A DNA stretch of 64,000 bases from Tetradesmus obliquus (GCA_030272155.1 CP126199.1:2356001-2420000), one strand, 5' to 3'; positions 43,891 to 57,562 are shown, counted from the stretch's first letter. Notes: a model not told the origin generated them from the sequence alone. Translations and numbers: made by a program.

Positions 43891-46557
43891 TCAGAACTTC
43901 ATGGTGACGCGAGGGTCCTGACCAATTGCATCGTATGTACTCTGAATTATCTCAGGTGCCCGCACTGACTGCACCGTCACAGACATGCTGATGAACTTGC
44001 CACCAAGGCGCTCCTGCAAACAGCAGCAGCAGTAGCAGCAGAGACATGTTAAGCACAGGGGTGTGCGTTTACACTGTAATCGGGGTCCGCGTCAGTAAAT
44101 TGTGCATAAACTGTAATTACGCGTAAAATTACACTGAAATGTGTAAGAGCCAGGGGCTGTGCTGGCATAACACTGTGTTACTCCCGTGGCTGTCCTGTTG
44201 TACTGTTTTGGTTCTTGAAAGGGTTCTTAACCACAACTGTCCCTTGAACATCGCCTGTAACAGGCACAGGTAGCACTTTGAAGGAGATCAGACCGTGCAG
44301 AAGCCACAGAAAGATGAGAGACAGCAGCACTGCAACACTGTAAACCCTCTGTCACTGCTTACACCGGCTCCATCGGCCTGTAATTTACGCGTAAATTACA
44401 CTGAAATTACGCGTAATCGTAAAGCGTAATTTGTAACGGCACACCCCTGGTTAAGCATCATGCTAGTACTGCACGTCTCAACATGAACTGTGTATGCAAT
44501 ACAGCAGCACTGCACAACAATATTGGCAGCTGAGGCCACGTGCTTCAATGCCATGGCAGACGCTTCGCTGCACTTCTATTGTCCTACCACCCGCAAACCC
44601 ACCAGCAGTGTCTGTGGCACTACAAATAGGCGGGGAGCAGTGCAGCTTGATTGTACTGCATGCTGGTGCCGCATGGATGGCTGGACACTCTTCACATCCG
44701 CATAGTGTCACACTGTCACAGCTTCAAGGTTACACTTGGGGCATTTGCTCACCTTCACCGTGATGTCCTCCTGCTGCACCTCAGCCTGGCAGGCCTTGCT
44801 GATGGTGGCCACCATGTCCTGCACAAAGCCCTCCTTGCTGCCGCCAGCTGCAGGCTTGCCCACAACCTGGAGGCAGTACAAATGGCAGGCAGCAATCCGC
44901 GCAGTGCAGCAAAGCAGCAAATAGGCAGTACATCATCAGTATACGGATGCAGCTGTGGCGCGCATTTGGCACGTTTTTGTGGCAGATGCCAGCCTGTGCA
45001 CGTGTGTGGGGGAATGGTTGCTGCTGCTTCCCCTGCCGAAAAAAAAACGGTTGCAGCAGCCTTGCACAGTCGTCTGCCAAGGCGCATTACGCACCTGGAA
45101 TGTGTAGGCTGTTGGGAAGTTGATCAGCTTGCTCATCAACACGCCTGGGCTGCGCTCCGTGTTCTGCAGGAACAGCAGGCACCAAGTAGCATGTAACACC
45201 CTCCAATGCTGCTTGCATGCCGCCGTGGTGCGCTGCCTTTGATGCTACCCAGTAGCAGTCACCTCTGCAGAGTGCTGCATGGAGCTGCATGCAGCCTGCT
45301 GCCTGCCTTGTGTGAGCTGCAGCAGTGCTGTGCTGTGCTGCAACATTGTGCCAAAGCAGGTGCCACAATCGCAGCACCACAGCGGCTGATACAACGGGCG
45401 AAATAACTTAGGATGTGCATGAACCCTTGGCTGCTTCATCTTACCGTCGCTAGACAGTTGAGCTAGGCTCATTGGACAGCATGGCCTGTGCATGTCGCAT
45501 TACTCATCTCGCCTTTACTACAACACTGGTTGCATCGTCACCCACCTCCACCCATGGCGCTGGGTCAAGCTCTCCCCTCAGCGCCCGCACAGCTACGTCA
45601 AACCTAGTGGCGCCAAACTCGTTGACAACCTGCAGCAGTCAAAGCAGCTAGAGTCTCAATACAGCACTGCAGCCATGCCGCGCAACTGCAAAGAAGTGCA
45701 CGCAGCCGTTGCTGTCCTGTGTGCCATTCCAGGCATCTAAGCTGTGTGCTCCAGCTGCGCCGGCAGTACTCACGCCGTGCTGCTGTCTGTTGAGTGTGGC
45801 AATCTGCGTTCAGACTGCTCTGCATTCAGACTGTAGTGTCCCAACCATGTTGTTGAAGTGCGTCTGCACAGTGCGCTAAACCGTGCATCCTCCCACCTTG
45901 CCTGTCTTCCTGTCTATGAGGTCTCCTTCCTCGCTGATCTCCAAGTCTGCAGGGCATCAGCACAGCTACATGATGAGCTGCTGGTGCTGCTGCTGTGCTG
46001 GCAGGCGTATTCAGCATTGCATCACACTGTAGCACATGCACTGTCAAGCAGAACAGCTGGCCAAGGCAGCGGCCTGCATCACATGAGCACTCTTGCACGC
46101 AGGCAGCCTGACAGCCTGGTACATAACAGCAAGCTGCAGAATCCAACGCACATTACTGATGCCACGTGCAGCAAACTGTTTGTCAGGCTACTCAGTGGCG
46201 GCGGCTGCTACTGCCTGGCTTGGTGTCGGCGTGCTGCAAGCCTAGCATCAGGTGCCAGTGCATAGCAGCAATTCTGCAGCATGGGCAATCACCTTGCAGC
46301 TCCTTAGGCAGCTCGCTTTGCCGCTTGTTGTACCTAAGCTTGCTGAGACCTGACTCTGCATCATCATCATATGACATAGGGCCCTCACTGCCATTGTTGG
46401 ATGCAGCACCAGCAACCCAGCTGTGCTGCTGCCACTGCTGCTGTTGCAACTGATGCTGCTGTCGTTGCACCAGAAGTGATCTGCAGCTATGTCGCACATT
46501 GGCTGGTTTGGCTGTAACTAACCCTGTTTGGGTTGAGCGCGTCAGCTGCCACGCCAT
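43891..46557 (-). CDS. DUF493 (YbeD-like) plastid protein
   Basis: Six exons close in phase to 234 residues: 46557-46293, 45946-45897, 45629-45546, 45163-45095, 44866-44753 and 44013-43891. The first 55 or so residues are Gln/Ser/Arg-rich with no acidic residue, like a plastid or mitochondrial leader. The C-terminal 90 residues match DUF493, a small ferredoxin-like fold found in bacteria and plastids: LINFPTAYTFQVVGKP, EGFVQDMVATISKAC, ITVKERLGGKFISMSVTV, then a helix (EIIQSTYDAIGQDP) and the closing strand RVTMKF. The middle section (LEISEEGDLIDRKTGKVVNEFGA) resembles the segment before this domain in plant homologues. Molecular role unknown; bacterial relatives are proposed regulators. The last intron contains a hAT-type MITE. 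Confidence 0.87.
44056..44449. mobile_element. Non-autonomous hAT-type DNA transposon (MITE), 394 bp
   Basis: The ends are perfect 11-bp inverted repeats, CAGGGGTGTGC on the left and GCACACCCCTG on the right, flanked by an exact 8-bp duplication GTTAAGCA (44048-44055 and 44450-44457). An 8-bp target duplication with CAGGG-type ends is diagnostic of the hAT superfamily. Inside, both sides carry copies of a palindromic ATTACGCGTAAT-like motif and TTACACTGAAAT (44118-44142 and 44386-44430), probably transposase-binding sites. There is no open frame, so it must be mobilised by another element. It sits within the last intron of the DUF493 gene. The perfect duplication suggests a fairly recent insertion. 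Confidence 0.93.
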
Positions 46558-47598
46558 GTCAACTGCGTATGTGGCTCAAGCCGGGCGGGTGTGCAGGAGT
46601 GATCAAGCTTCAAAGACACAGCTGTTTATCGTTGACGTCGCGAGGAAGACTCTAGTTATGGAACTCTAATTTTTTACGTGCAACGTCAACGTCGTGAGTA
46701 TCGCTTCTCTCGGCACTTTCTGGCCATGACAATGACAACCAGTAACAACAGCCTCTAGGTTTGAACCAGAACACCAGCTAGTCGCTAGAAAGTCGAAAGG
46801 AACTCAACATCAAAGCATCGTGAATCAAGCACAACAAATCAAACTGCAGAGGCCTGATTAAAGGCCAGTGCAGGCTGCCTGTGCCATGTTGCGTCAAACA
46901 TGACAATGTCGCTGTTCTGACTGTACCAATGCAGCATGCTTGACTCATGCTCAAACCCATCAAATGAACGTTTATTTTTTCTACATGCTGTAAACACACC
47001 AGTGGCATGCACATAGAGTGCCCCAATGGCAAGAGTGTCTGAAGATGGATTGGCAGCATGGGCTGACAAGGCCAACTTGAGCACCATGTGCAGTTTAGAC
47101 CCTTGAAACTACAAGCAATGCAGAGCACTTGCGGCCACTGGCCTGCCCGGCAGGCATGTGCTTCACCAGAATGCTGTGATGATAGAGTATGTGCATAATG
47201 TTGAGTAGCTGCACTTTGCTGTAGGTATATACCTACCATATATGGACTGCAACGAGCACAACAGTGCAACCACCAGCCACATATGCACACTGATTGTCCC
47301 TATGCGGGCGTTGCAACGCCCAACCAAGCGGCAAATGAGCAACACCTCACACTTCAAAATCCGCGTGATGCAAAGGTTTTGTTGGTTTGAAGGCAGCTGC
47401 ATGCACCTGCGCCGAGACTTACACTCATACAGCACAGCGCAACACGTTCCCCTCCAGTTCCCAATACAAGCAGACAGCCGTCAATCACAGCAAGCGCCCC
47501 ACCACCCACACCGACGAACTCCGCACACCACAGCTCCAACCCCTAACCCCCCTGGCTCATTCAGCTTGGGCTCACCCGCGATTCACCTAGCACTACAA
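46558..47598. other. Intergenic region between two minus-strand genes
   Basis: About 1 kb, A/T-richer than the coding parts, with the DUF493 promoter on the left and the 3' untranslated region of the prominin-like gene on the right. No exon or repeat was recognised. Confidence 0.45.
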
Positions 47599-48312
47599 CT
47601 AGTAGTAATCCCCCTTCTTAACAGCCGCCGTGCCGCCAGGTGCCGCCAGCACCACATGCGCCGCCACCTCACTACCATCACTCCACCCCGCCCCCGGCAT
47701 AGGTGCATTGTAGGGCCCCAGAGGATTGTCAAAGGGCTGGTTGTACTGCGGCAGGCTGTCAGGGAAGACGGTGCCCTCGTACTTGCCGATGGTGTGGCAG
47801 GTGCAGCCGCAGCAGTCCTTACGCGGCGCGTGGTCGATCTTGCCGATGAAGAAGAAGGCGCACACGATGAGCGCAAACGCAAACACGCCTGCACGAGCAA
47901 GTGGTGTACAGGGTGAGGCGCAGCAGCAGGGGCAGGAAGTGAGGAGGTGAGGAAGGACAGCAGTGCATGCCTCACATGCAACCCACCAGCCAGGCGCTGC
48001 ATATCCTTTGTGAACAACCAGGAAATGAATGTCTTGTAAAACTCAGCGCACCATGCAGCAGCCATGACTATGGCTGGCCCCCAGCCAGCAATCATGATTG
48101 CTGGCGCCCACCTGCGAAAGTGAGGCCGGTCCACATGCTGGCAAAGATGTCGGGCACCATGCAGCACACCAGCCCCTTGACCTCGCTGTACACAGGCAGC
48201 AGCTGCTCGCGGCTGGCCTTGCCCAGCAGCACGTCCACGTCAGCGCCCACGCTGGCGATGGTGCTGTTAACGCGCCCGATGACAGCCAGGGGCCCGGCCC
48301 TGCAAATACGAC

Positions 48313-48344
<32 letters not shown>

Positions 48345-51300
48345 GGAGCAGCATTTTCGTGTGTCTATCAACACACATTTGCACAGCAATACCCTGACAG
48401 CTGTAGCTGAAAGCCAGTGGCATAGTTGGCTGAGTTCCACTGTCACGTCAACCTTTGCGTCCAGCCGCACCTGAAGGTGAAGTTGCCGGCCATGCCCTGC
48501 AGCACCTCCTGCTGCCCCGCAGTGACCTGGCCCATCAGCCCATCCACGTCCACGATGCTGGCAGACTTGAGCACCGCCTTGATGCTGTCGCCCTGGCCGT
48601 TGAAGTAGTAGCTGCGGCAGGGCAACAAATACAGCAGCAGTTTGATCAGATGGGGGCCATACATGCATGCATGGCAGCCCTGCATCATCCTGTCAACATG
48701 TCAGGCTTCTGATCGAGCCTGTCACAGCGCATCACTCTAGCTGCGCTGTGCCATACAGACTCACTTGACAAGCGGCGCGTACGCGGGAGGCGCCAGGTCG
48801 CTCAGCAGCGGCTCCACCTGGCCGCAGCCCAGGTACAGCACGCTCACCAGCACCGCGATCAGCAGTGCCAGCAGGAAGTACAGCACGCTGACCAGCAGCA
48901 GCCACAGCGTGCTGAAGTTGGCGCCAAAGTGGTAGTTGAGCAGCGCGCAGAGCAGCAGCAGCAGCACGAAGAGGATGGAGACGCCGTACAGCGCCATAGA
49001 CACCGTGTACCTGCGGAGGCGATGCGACAACAACAGCAGCAGCAGCAGCAACGTCAGATTTATCGGTTGGCAAGCACAGCAGCAGGTCCCGTCAGATACG
49101 TGCTGATGCTTCTTTTCTGTTGCTGGAGCTCTAGATAGGCAGCACAGATGGCTGTATCTTGCATCACCTCCCCGCAGTACACCTCCGCTCACCTGTAGCC
49201 GTCCACCTGCCGCACCAATGGCTTGTATGTGTCCTCCACATTGCTCAGCTGCCCCACCACCTGCCCTTTCAGGTTGGCCACGCCGCTGCGCGCGCCAGAG
49301 ATTGTGCCGTTGATCTGGCCCTTCACGGCATCGCCCTGCGTGAGCACGGCGTCCTGGATGGTCGCCAGCTGCGCCTTGGGGACGTTCACCACCTGCAGGA
49401 AAGCACGCGGTGGTGGTTCAGTGGCCGTGCAGTGGTGATGCGCACAGACATGTATCATAAACCCAGCTGCTGTAACAGATGCCAGCTGCTCACGGGGCAA
49501 GGCTGCCTGGATTAGTGGGCTCTCTTCACAGTAGCTGCAGGCAGCAGGTAGGCAAGGCAGGCAGCGTAGTACATGCATACACTATATGCACACATGAATG
49601 CAACCACTTCTGGTGTGTTGACAGTTTTCACATACGCACACATCATATGTGTGCTCCAATACACTTCTCGTGATGCAGACGTCGCGGTGCATGCAGCTCA
49701 CCGTCGAGTAAGGGGTGCCAAACGGCGTGAATGCTGTCACGAGCGTATCCAGGTTTGTGGTCAGTGCCGTGACGCTAGGCAGTGTCTGCCCAGCAGCAGC
49801 AACTGCATAATTGTCAGCTGCAAGCAGCAGCGCAGGCGTGACTGCCGCACCAGCCGCCTCCACGCTCGCAGACTGCGTATTAAAAGTGCCAGCAGTTGAC
49901 GTGAACACGCTGCTGGCAAAGTCCCCCGCTGTTGGCACCCAGATGACATCCAGTGCTGCTATGAAGGGATCGTACTTGTTGCCGACAACTCCTGAGCGCA
50001 GCGCATTCCAGTTAGGTCCCGTCTGGCCGCCGCCGGCCGCATAGGTGGTGACTGCCGCTGCAAAGTCTATCAATGGCGTGCTTGCCAGTGCGGTGATGTG
50101 GCCACTACATATGACAGTAAACACAGTCACAGCCAGAGAAGCAGGTGTCTGTCAGTCTCACGTGTTGCCGCATGTTTGTGCACGCAAGTGCTGCATATGT
50201 GGCTGTGTTATCACAGGAATCGTGGTAGTGGCAGAAAATGCCACCAGTGTGTAGTGCTCACCACTTCGCAGCATGTAGCAGGCACCAGGCTGCTAGCATT
50301 GTGGCGACTATGCAGCACCCGCCACCTGTAGCAAAAGGCCTGGTAACTGTCAACAGCATGACCACATTGTGCGTGATGTCCTCACCTCAAGCCTGTCAGC
50401 CAGTTCTTGTATGCGGTACCAGCAGAGGTGTAAGGCGCACTGTTGAGGACGCTTTCACCAGCGAGCAGCACAGTTTCCAAGTTGTTCAGCGGGATGATGG
50501 TAGGCATGCCTGCGCTGAATGTGGCGAGGTCGCCAGTCACGCTTGTCAGGGAAGGGGCCGAGTTGAACACGGTGACCTGCAAAAGCCAAGGATCAGTATC
50601 ACACCCAGAGTGGATGGAGAACAGGTTGCATCGACATCCCTCCTCTGGGTTCACCTCTTGCTAGAAAACCGTGAGATTGATTGAATGAATTACATCCACA
50701 TCCAGCTCACGCCAGCTGCTGGTACTGTCGCTCGGCAAACCCAGTAACACAGCATGACAGGCCGCCCGCGTGCAACAGACGCGCATATGTAGGTGGTGCC
50801 AATGCAATGCAGGCTGCCCCAAAAAACGCCTACCATGTTGGTGTTAGCAGCCGCCAGGTTGCTGTACGCTCCCTCCATGGAAGCAGTCAGCGCAATGACT
50901 GTGGTGTTGACCTGCTGCAGCTTGCTGAGCAGGCCCTGCATGACCGGCTGCACGCCAGCAAACTGCAGCAGCACGCCATGAGAACAGCACATCATCAGCA
51001 CAGCACATGGCAAAGCTGTTGAAGTGGCGCTTTTGAGTGGAGCTATGCTGACACCCGCAAGCTGCACACTTGCACTTGCAGGCCAGCCAATTCACGCTGC
51101 ACCAGACTCCCCGCGTGTCACTGCGAGCTCAAGCTAGCAGCTTACGTCAGTTGTGAGCTGCGTGACCTTCGTGTTCAGCGTAGCGATCCTGGACTGGACA
51201 TCGGTTACACTAAGCTTGACATTGCTCACAGTCTTCTGGAGCTCTGCAGCACCACATACGCACAGCAACTTGCTGTTGAACATTTGCAGCATGTTAACAG

Positions 51301-53990
51301 CAGGCCAGGTTGGGAGATAGGCTGGCAGATTGCTGAAACCAGTACTTCAGCGTACAAAAGCAGCGCCAATAAAGTTGTTGTTCCGTGCTGCAACTATGAT
51401 TCATTGGCGCAGGAACTGACATCTGCGCAAAGCTCCAGCCATTTTGATGCACCGCTGTGCAGGGCTTTCAAAACCAGGGCGCAAATGCTGCGCGGGGACG
51501 GCTCACTTGTGAAGGGGTTGGTGGCTGTCGTTTGCAGACTGGCCATGTCGGTGATAGCAGTTGAGATGCTAGTGATGGTGACACCCCAGGCTCCGGTGCT
51601 TCCGCTCACAGTGTTCACAGCTGTCTCAACTGCCTGCATGCTGGCCTGCGATGGCAACCTACAGCAAGCAGCAACATTTGCACGTCACTCAAGCGAACAC
51701 ACACAAGGCCAGAACCAAAACATGAACAGCAAATTGATTTAGACTCCAGACTCTTGTGACAGGGGGTTTGCATCAATTGGCAGCAGATACGGGTGCTGCA
51801 TGTATGATGCATTTGCTGACGTTTGCGTCCAGTGTATCCGTAGCAAGCCTATTACTGTGCTGCTTGAACCTGCCACGACATGCCTGATGCTGCCCCTGCT
51901 GCTTTTAAAACAAGCGTGGTGGCACTCACACGGCCGATGTCCAGGTGACACCAGCAAGGCTGGTCTGCACTTGGTCCACAGCAGTTTTCATGACCCCCAA
52001 GTCTGCAGGAGCTGCCTTCAGGGTGCCGCAGCTCGCAATCATTGCTGTCTTGTCATTGCCAAACACGGTGATCGCTGCTCGCAGGGCTGCCAGGCGGTTC
52101 TTGAAGGTTGTGTCGTATGCTGTCTGCAGCGCTGTGATGCTGGTGCGCAAGGTTGCAGGGTCTGCGGCATCCAGGAAAACTCCAACAGCCTGCACGCAGC
52201 GATGGTTATGACGCGGTGTCAGCGGCCGCGGCAGAAGGGTTTTACAAATCAATGATTTATACTTTTGCTACAGTCTCAGGATTGTGCACCTTCAACAAAT
52301 GTCAGTAAACAACGTGCCAGAGTACATACACCTGCACCCACCGTCAGGTTCGCCATCATGCCGTTGATGTCAAGGTCGTTGATGATGATTGCCTGGAAGT
52401 CATCTATGATGCCGCTGACGCCGCCGATGGTGTCCATGAGCCGGTCAACCGTGTCTGTCACACCAGTGGTGTAGTTTGAGATGGTTGTTATGACGCCGAA
52501 CGCATCGTCTGTCACGTCCTTCTTCACAGTCGCCATGCCGTAGATAGCAAATGCAACTGCTACCAGCCCAAACAGGAGCATGAAGCCCTGCAGGTGCACC
52601 CAGCAACAAGCACGAGGCAGTGTGATGTAGTGTGGGTGTTGAGGTGCGTATGCCTGGCATGCAGGCTTCATGCCCATGCACCACGTTCAGTGCTGCTGCT
52701 GTTGCTCCCACTGCTGGTGGCGGTTATCAGGCTCTGCTACCACAGATGCTGCTGCTGCTGAAGGTGCTGCACATGGTGCAGCAGCGGGGGTAACCTGTAA
52801 GTTGCGGCAGCTGGCTCTTGCCGGCTGGCTGCTCCTGCTGCTGTCACACCTTCAGGACCTTGGTGCCTTTGTTGAACAGCAGCTTGTAAGGGTTGCGCGC
52901 AGCGCGCTTGGCATCGCAGCTGCGTTTGCAGCAGACCATGTAGCAGCAGAAGCGCAGGAAGCGCCTGCAGGCAGCAGCAAGCATGCCGCAGGGCGCAGGA
53001 CACGCAATAAGAATAGTTGCTGTTTGGCGCTCGAATTGTCTGGCAGAATGCGTAAGAAAGCTGCATAGCTGGTTGGACAAGAGCTCTTGTGACATGAGCA
53101 GCATTTAGCATAGTGACAGTGCTGCTGGTGCAGAGCTGATGCGACAGTGGGGGTGGAGTATGACCTCTGCTGACTCACCAAGGTATGAAGATCACCAGGA
53201 ATAACATCGCAAGGGCAAGGAACACCACGTTTGCGCCAATCTGCAGGCAGGCAATGCAAGCAGTACCAGATTACAAAATGCACTTCAACTGTGGGGCTGC
53301 GTCTTGGGCACGATGCCAAAGCTAATTGCAAGGCCTAGCATGCACCTGATGAACTACTTCTCGTGCTGCTGATGGTGGTGGTGGCGGTGCTGCTGCCACT
53401 GCTGCTGTGGGTTATCCAGCCCATGCTGGGTCCATCCTGCTTCCTCCAAGCTAACAGAAAGCCGCTGCAGCAACATGCCAGCCCATCCATGCTGCAATAT
53501 AAGCTTCAGCTGCTTGCTGTCATTGCTGCTGCGCACCATGGGCACAAGTGTTTTTGTTGCAAAGGTTTGCACAGCAGCCATATCGATGGTGGTGAAGCCA
53601 TTGGCCAGCAACGGCTTGAGTGCATCAGGCTGCGCTGCTTTGAGGAACGGCAGGCTCTGCAGCAGCAAGAGCATGGGCACATGATGACATATGCTTGCAG
53701 GAAAGCATGATTACCAACACTAAAGGCAATAATACGGTCGTGAGGTGCAATGGTATGTATCCTATGTTTGTCAGCCGGCGCAGCATGCCGCACTACCAAT
53801 GCCCTACATCTGTGGGCTCAGGTGAAAAGTGATGCGCAGCTGCTGCAGCACCTCTGCAGCTGATATGTGCTGTCTGCCATACCTTGAACTGGCTGTTAGC
53901 TGGGCAAGCATCTATCGATGTCTGAGCCAAAGCAACATACGGTAGACTCATTGCTACAAGCAATGATAGCATCTCCCTCCTCTGCATCAT
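47599..53990 (-). CDS. Prominin-like five-span membrane glycoprotein
   Basis: The start is ATG 53990 with a signal peptide (MLSLLVAMSLPYVALAQ). Certain exons are 53990-53883, 53240-53179, 52964-52850 and 52587-52332, several loop exons down to 49197, then 49012-48765, about 48610-48467, about 48300-48116 and 47886-47599. The order of parts is that of prominin (CD133): short outer domain; span 1 (VVFLALAMLFLVIFI); a short Cys-rich inner loop (RFCCYMVCCKRSC); span 2 (FMLLFGLVAVAFAIYG); a large outer loop of Thr/Ala/Val-rich helices with N-glycosylation sites; spans 3 and 4 (SILFVLLLLLCALL; LLLVSVLYFLLALLIAVLV); a second outer loop with NFTF and NST sites; span 5 (VFAFALIVCAFFFIGKI); and a cytosolic tail with CCGCTC. 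Prominins shape membrane protrusions. A tweety-like protein has the same number of spans and is the main alternative. Several middle exon joins are not resolved. Confidence 0.68.
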
Positions 53991-55456
53991 TGCTGCTGCT
54001 GACAGCTGACAGCAAAGCCGCTGCGCAGAGCACCGTTCGGAACACTGAGATAAGACGAATATAGTGAATTAAATGCAAAACTACAGTGAATGCAGAAGGA
54101 GCTCGTCGGAGTCAGGCGAAGTCAATCGAGCGCAGTACTGTAGTGCCCACACCACCGACAACAAAATACACAAACGTACGTCGTGTTTTAGCTTTCCAAA
54201 TGAGCTATCACATTAAGAACTACATTACAAAAACGCGTGGCAGTTCAGTGGAGATACTTTTCAAAAACCCTAGCATTCACTGGGCAAGTCTGCAGAGAAG
54301 CAGCTCAGTGCGTCACGAGGCCAGCGAATGCAAGCTGTTGCGTGGCGATCAATTTTCAATTTATTTTCTGAATGAACGTGCTAAGGGCGTCTGTTTGACC
54401 TGACGTGCAGGTCAAGATGATGTACCTCGCCACTGGCAGGTGACCTGCTCCGAGGTTGAACCCGTCCAGCCTGGCGCTATCTGGCAGGTACACAATACTT
54501 GCTGGTACATGCCTTGCGGCAGGCGCAGTTCACAGCAGCAGGCAGCGTAAAGCTGGCAATATATGACGACCGCGATTCAGCCAGCAGTTACACCTGTGTT
54601 TGCCGCATCAATTGAGATACAAAATCAGCGGCGCTGCTACCTAGTGTTGCCTGCACACCAACCGCTAAGACATGAAGCAAAAGTGCGAAGTGTGGGGCCA
54701 CTGGTTGCCTTGCATTGCAACTTCCACGTGCAACGAATCATAACTGCACCACAATCTGCGCATGCGCCAATCACAGCGCACAACAAGGCCATGCGGCGCT
54801 GCTGTGCCTGGCAGAAGCAAAGCGCAATCCATGTCAGCGGCTGCACGACTCGCTGACGCTATAATCCCAGCAGAGCAGCCTTGATGCATATTTACCTACG
54901 GCACCTTGCTGATGATAGCTTTCGCTAGTGATAAGAACACACAAGCACGTGTTGCACACCACCTGGCTTGCTAGTAGTTCTAACAAGCAAGCATTGATGC
55001 TGGCACATTGTTGCAGGCGAGCGCATTGTTGCTCAGCATACAAGGCTGATGCAGACGCACCAGCACACCTGCAGATGTGCAACCCTCCCTCACACACACA
55101 ACAATAACAAAAGAACAGCCAGACACTTGTACAGTCCTCAGAGTATGCTGATCAACTGTGCTCTCAACAACATATTCCAGTCCATCCGATTCCCCTCCTT
55201 TTGTTCATCCTCCCTCCGACACTCCTTGACCCCAGGCACACAACTATGCAATTGGCTGATGTGCAGCCAAGTGACAGCACACATTCGCGGCATGTACAAC
55301 ACGGCAATGAAGACACCTGCTGTATGTGTACAGCATCTGCAGCTGGCCAGTAACATCATGACTAATGGTCAGCAGCAACATATCGCACTGTGCACAGCCC
55401 ATCTCAAAGTGTCCCTTCCTCTCAGCTCACATGTTGGGTCCGCCTGGCCAGCTGCC
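53991..55456. other. Intergenic region between two minus-strand genes
   Basis: The left part is the promoter side of the prominin-like gene, the right part the 3' untranslated region of the TBC gene. A/T-rich around 54180-54400. I see no exon, transposon end or RNA gene. Confidence 0.45.
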
Positions 55457-57523
55457 TTACAGCTTGTACAGCATCGTCAGCGGCGAGGCGTTGCCATTGC
55501 GCGCCATTAGCATGCACATGGCCACCACGTAAATGCTGCCCAGCACGCCAGTCACTGATGCCAGCACCAGCTTCTTGCGCTGCGCAGGCGTGCCTGCAAC
55601 ACAGGGAAAGCGGGATCGAAGAGTGAGGCACAGGGCGAGTGTTAAGACAACCACAGCGGCAACATCACACCAATTTGCATCAACGCGCATCATTACATTG
55701 ACACGCTCTTCCATGCAAGCAGAAAGTAACGCACCGTTCAAGCGCTCCCAGCGTCAAACAGCGCACTGTCACATGCTACTGCCAAGCCACACTGCGCAAA
55801 ACAGAACACACCGCCCTCAATCATACCCGCGTGGTGCATACATACAAATTCAGCAAACCCACCTGGCAGCGGCAGCCGCAGCATCTGCTGCACCAGCAGC
55901 TGCAGCCGCTGCTGGCTCCACAGCCCTGGCCCTGAGGTGCGGGGTTCAGGGTACTGCCACACGCCACCCTGCAGCCTCACGCGCGGCGCCACGCACTGCT
56001 GCAGCAGCAGGCTGTGGGATGCAATGAGCTGCTGTGGTGGCGCGCGCTTGAATAGCTCAATGGCCTGCATAGTGACGCATTGGCCCAATGGGCAAGTCAG
56101 AGGTTTGAGCTCATGCACGCAGGGCAGGTAACAGTGCTGTTACAATCAATCAACCACACACAACAAAGGTAGCAGTCAATTACAAACATGCAGCACACCT
56201 GCAATGTACAGCACACAGCGAGCTGGCAGCAGCAAAAGCATGTTCCAGCCAGTACACAAACAAGCCGCACCTGCACTGCGAGCTGGTCTGCTGTCGCCCG
56301 CTTTGTGATCGCCAGGTTGACGAGCTTGCTGTGCAGCATGGGCATCTCCTCTGCTGCCAGCAGCTGGCTGCGCTGGCTGTGCATTGCAACAGCTCCCACA
56401 TACAGCGGCATCAGCGGGTGCGTTGCAAGGAACAGGTCGAACAGGCGGCACACCTGCAGAACAGCAACAGCACAGCTTTGGTGAGCGCTTGCTACAACAC
56501 CTTTGGGACTGAGTGTTGCATGCCAACTGCTGGCTTGATGCAATGCAGCGGCCCTATGAATCAAGCAAAGGAGGCTGCAGCTGTTCAGTACTTTGTTGCT
56601 CGCACCGCAACCTACTTGCTGCACCAAGCCCGAATGCATCCCCACTCATCATCCACCGATTCCAGCTCACCTCCCCAAACTGCGACAGGTCGTGGCTAAA
56701 CCACGTGATGTACCAGCTCAGCGCATAGAACGGCGGCAGCCCCTGCTGCTCCAGGAAACTCGCCAGCTCACTATCCGCCTCCCTAACAATCAGCTGCATC
56801 AGCCCCAGCAGCTCTATCACAGGGTCCAGTGAGGGCCGCGTGGCATCCCGCAGGTGGCCTGTGGCTAGCCGGCACAGCAGGTCAAAGGCAGGCAGCTCGC
56901 TAGCTACTAGCAGCAGCACTGCCGCCACGTCATGCAGGCCTTGGTAGTAGTGCACTGCGCCTGCTGGGCAGGGACAGGCAGAAGCCAGCAAGCAGCAGAT
57001 ACAGCACAGCAGTGTAGCATGAGCAGGAGTTTGTGGGTGTTAGGCTGTATAGTCCCAGCTGCAGTTGCTCGTAGCACAGCGAGTGCTTACTCGTGTGTAT
57101 AGCCTTCTCATGTTTGCCGCTCCTGCAGCTGTGGCTATCACAGCTGCACCTGCTGTGTGTGTTGCCGTTGCTGCACCCCTGGCTTGCTGCCTGCCTGGCA
57201 CAGCCAGATCTACTGCGTAATTGTGTACAGTGCACAGTTTGCTTGCTGTTGCTCCCTTTGCAGCGAGTGGAGCTTCTTATGCAGTAGCTCCGCCATGTCG
57301 CAGCTGCAGCTGCTGCATGCGCTGCTGATGCTGCACTGCCGGCTGCACTGCCGGCTTGCTGCCTGCCTAGCCCTGTTGCATCTAATGCCTGCTGGCTCAC
57401 CTTCGTGCTTGACCACCACTGCATTCAGCAGCCGTGCCAGCTCCTCCCTGCGTGCCTCGCGCTCCTCGCTGCTGAGGAAGGATGCAAAGGAGTGCAGCGA
57501 GCGCTCCACATCAACCTTGACCT

Positions 57524-57562
<39 letters not shown>

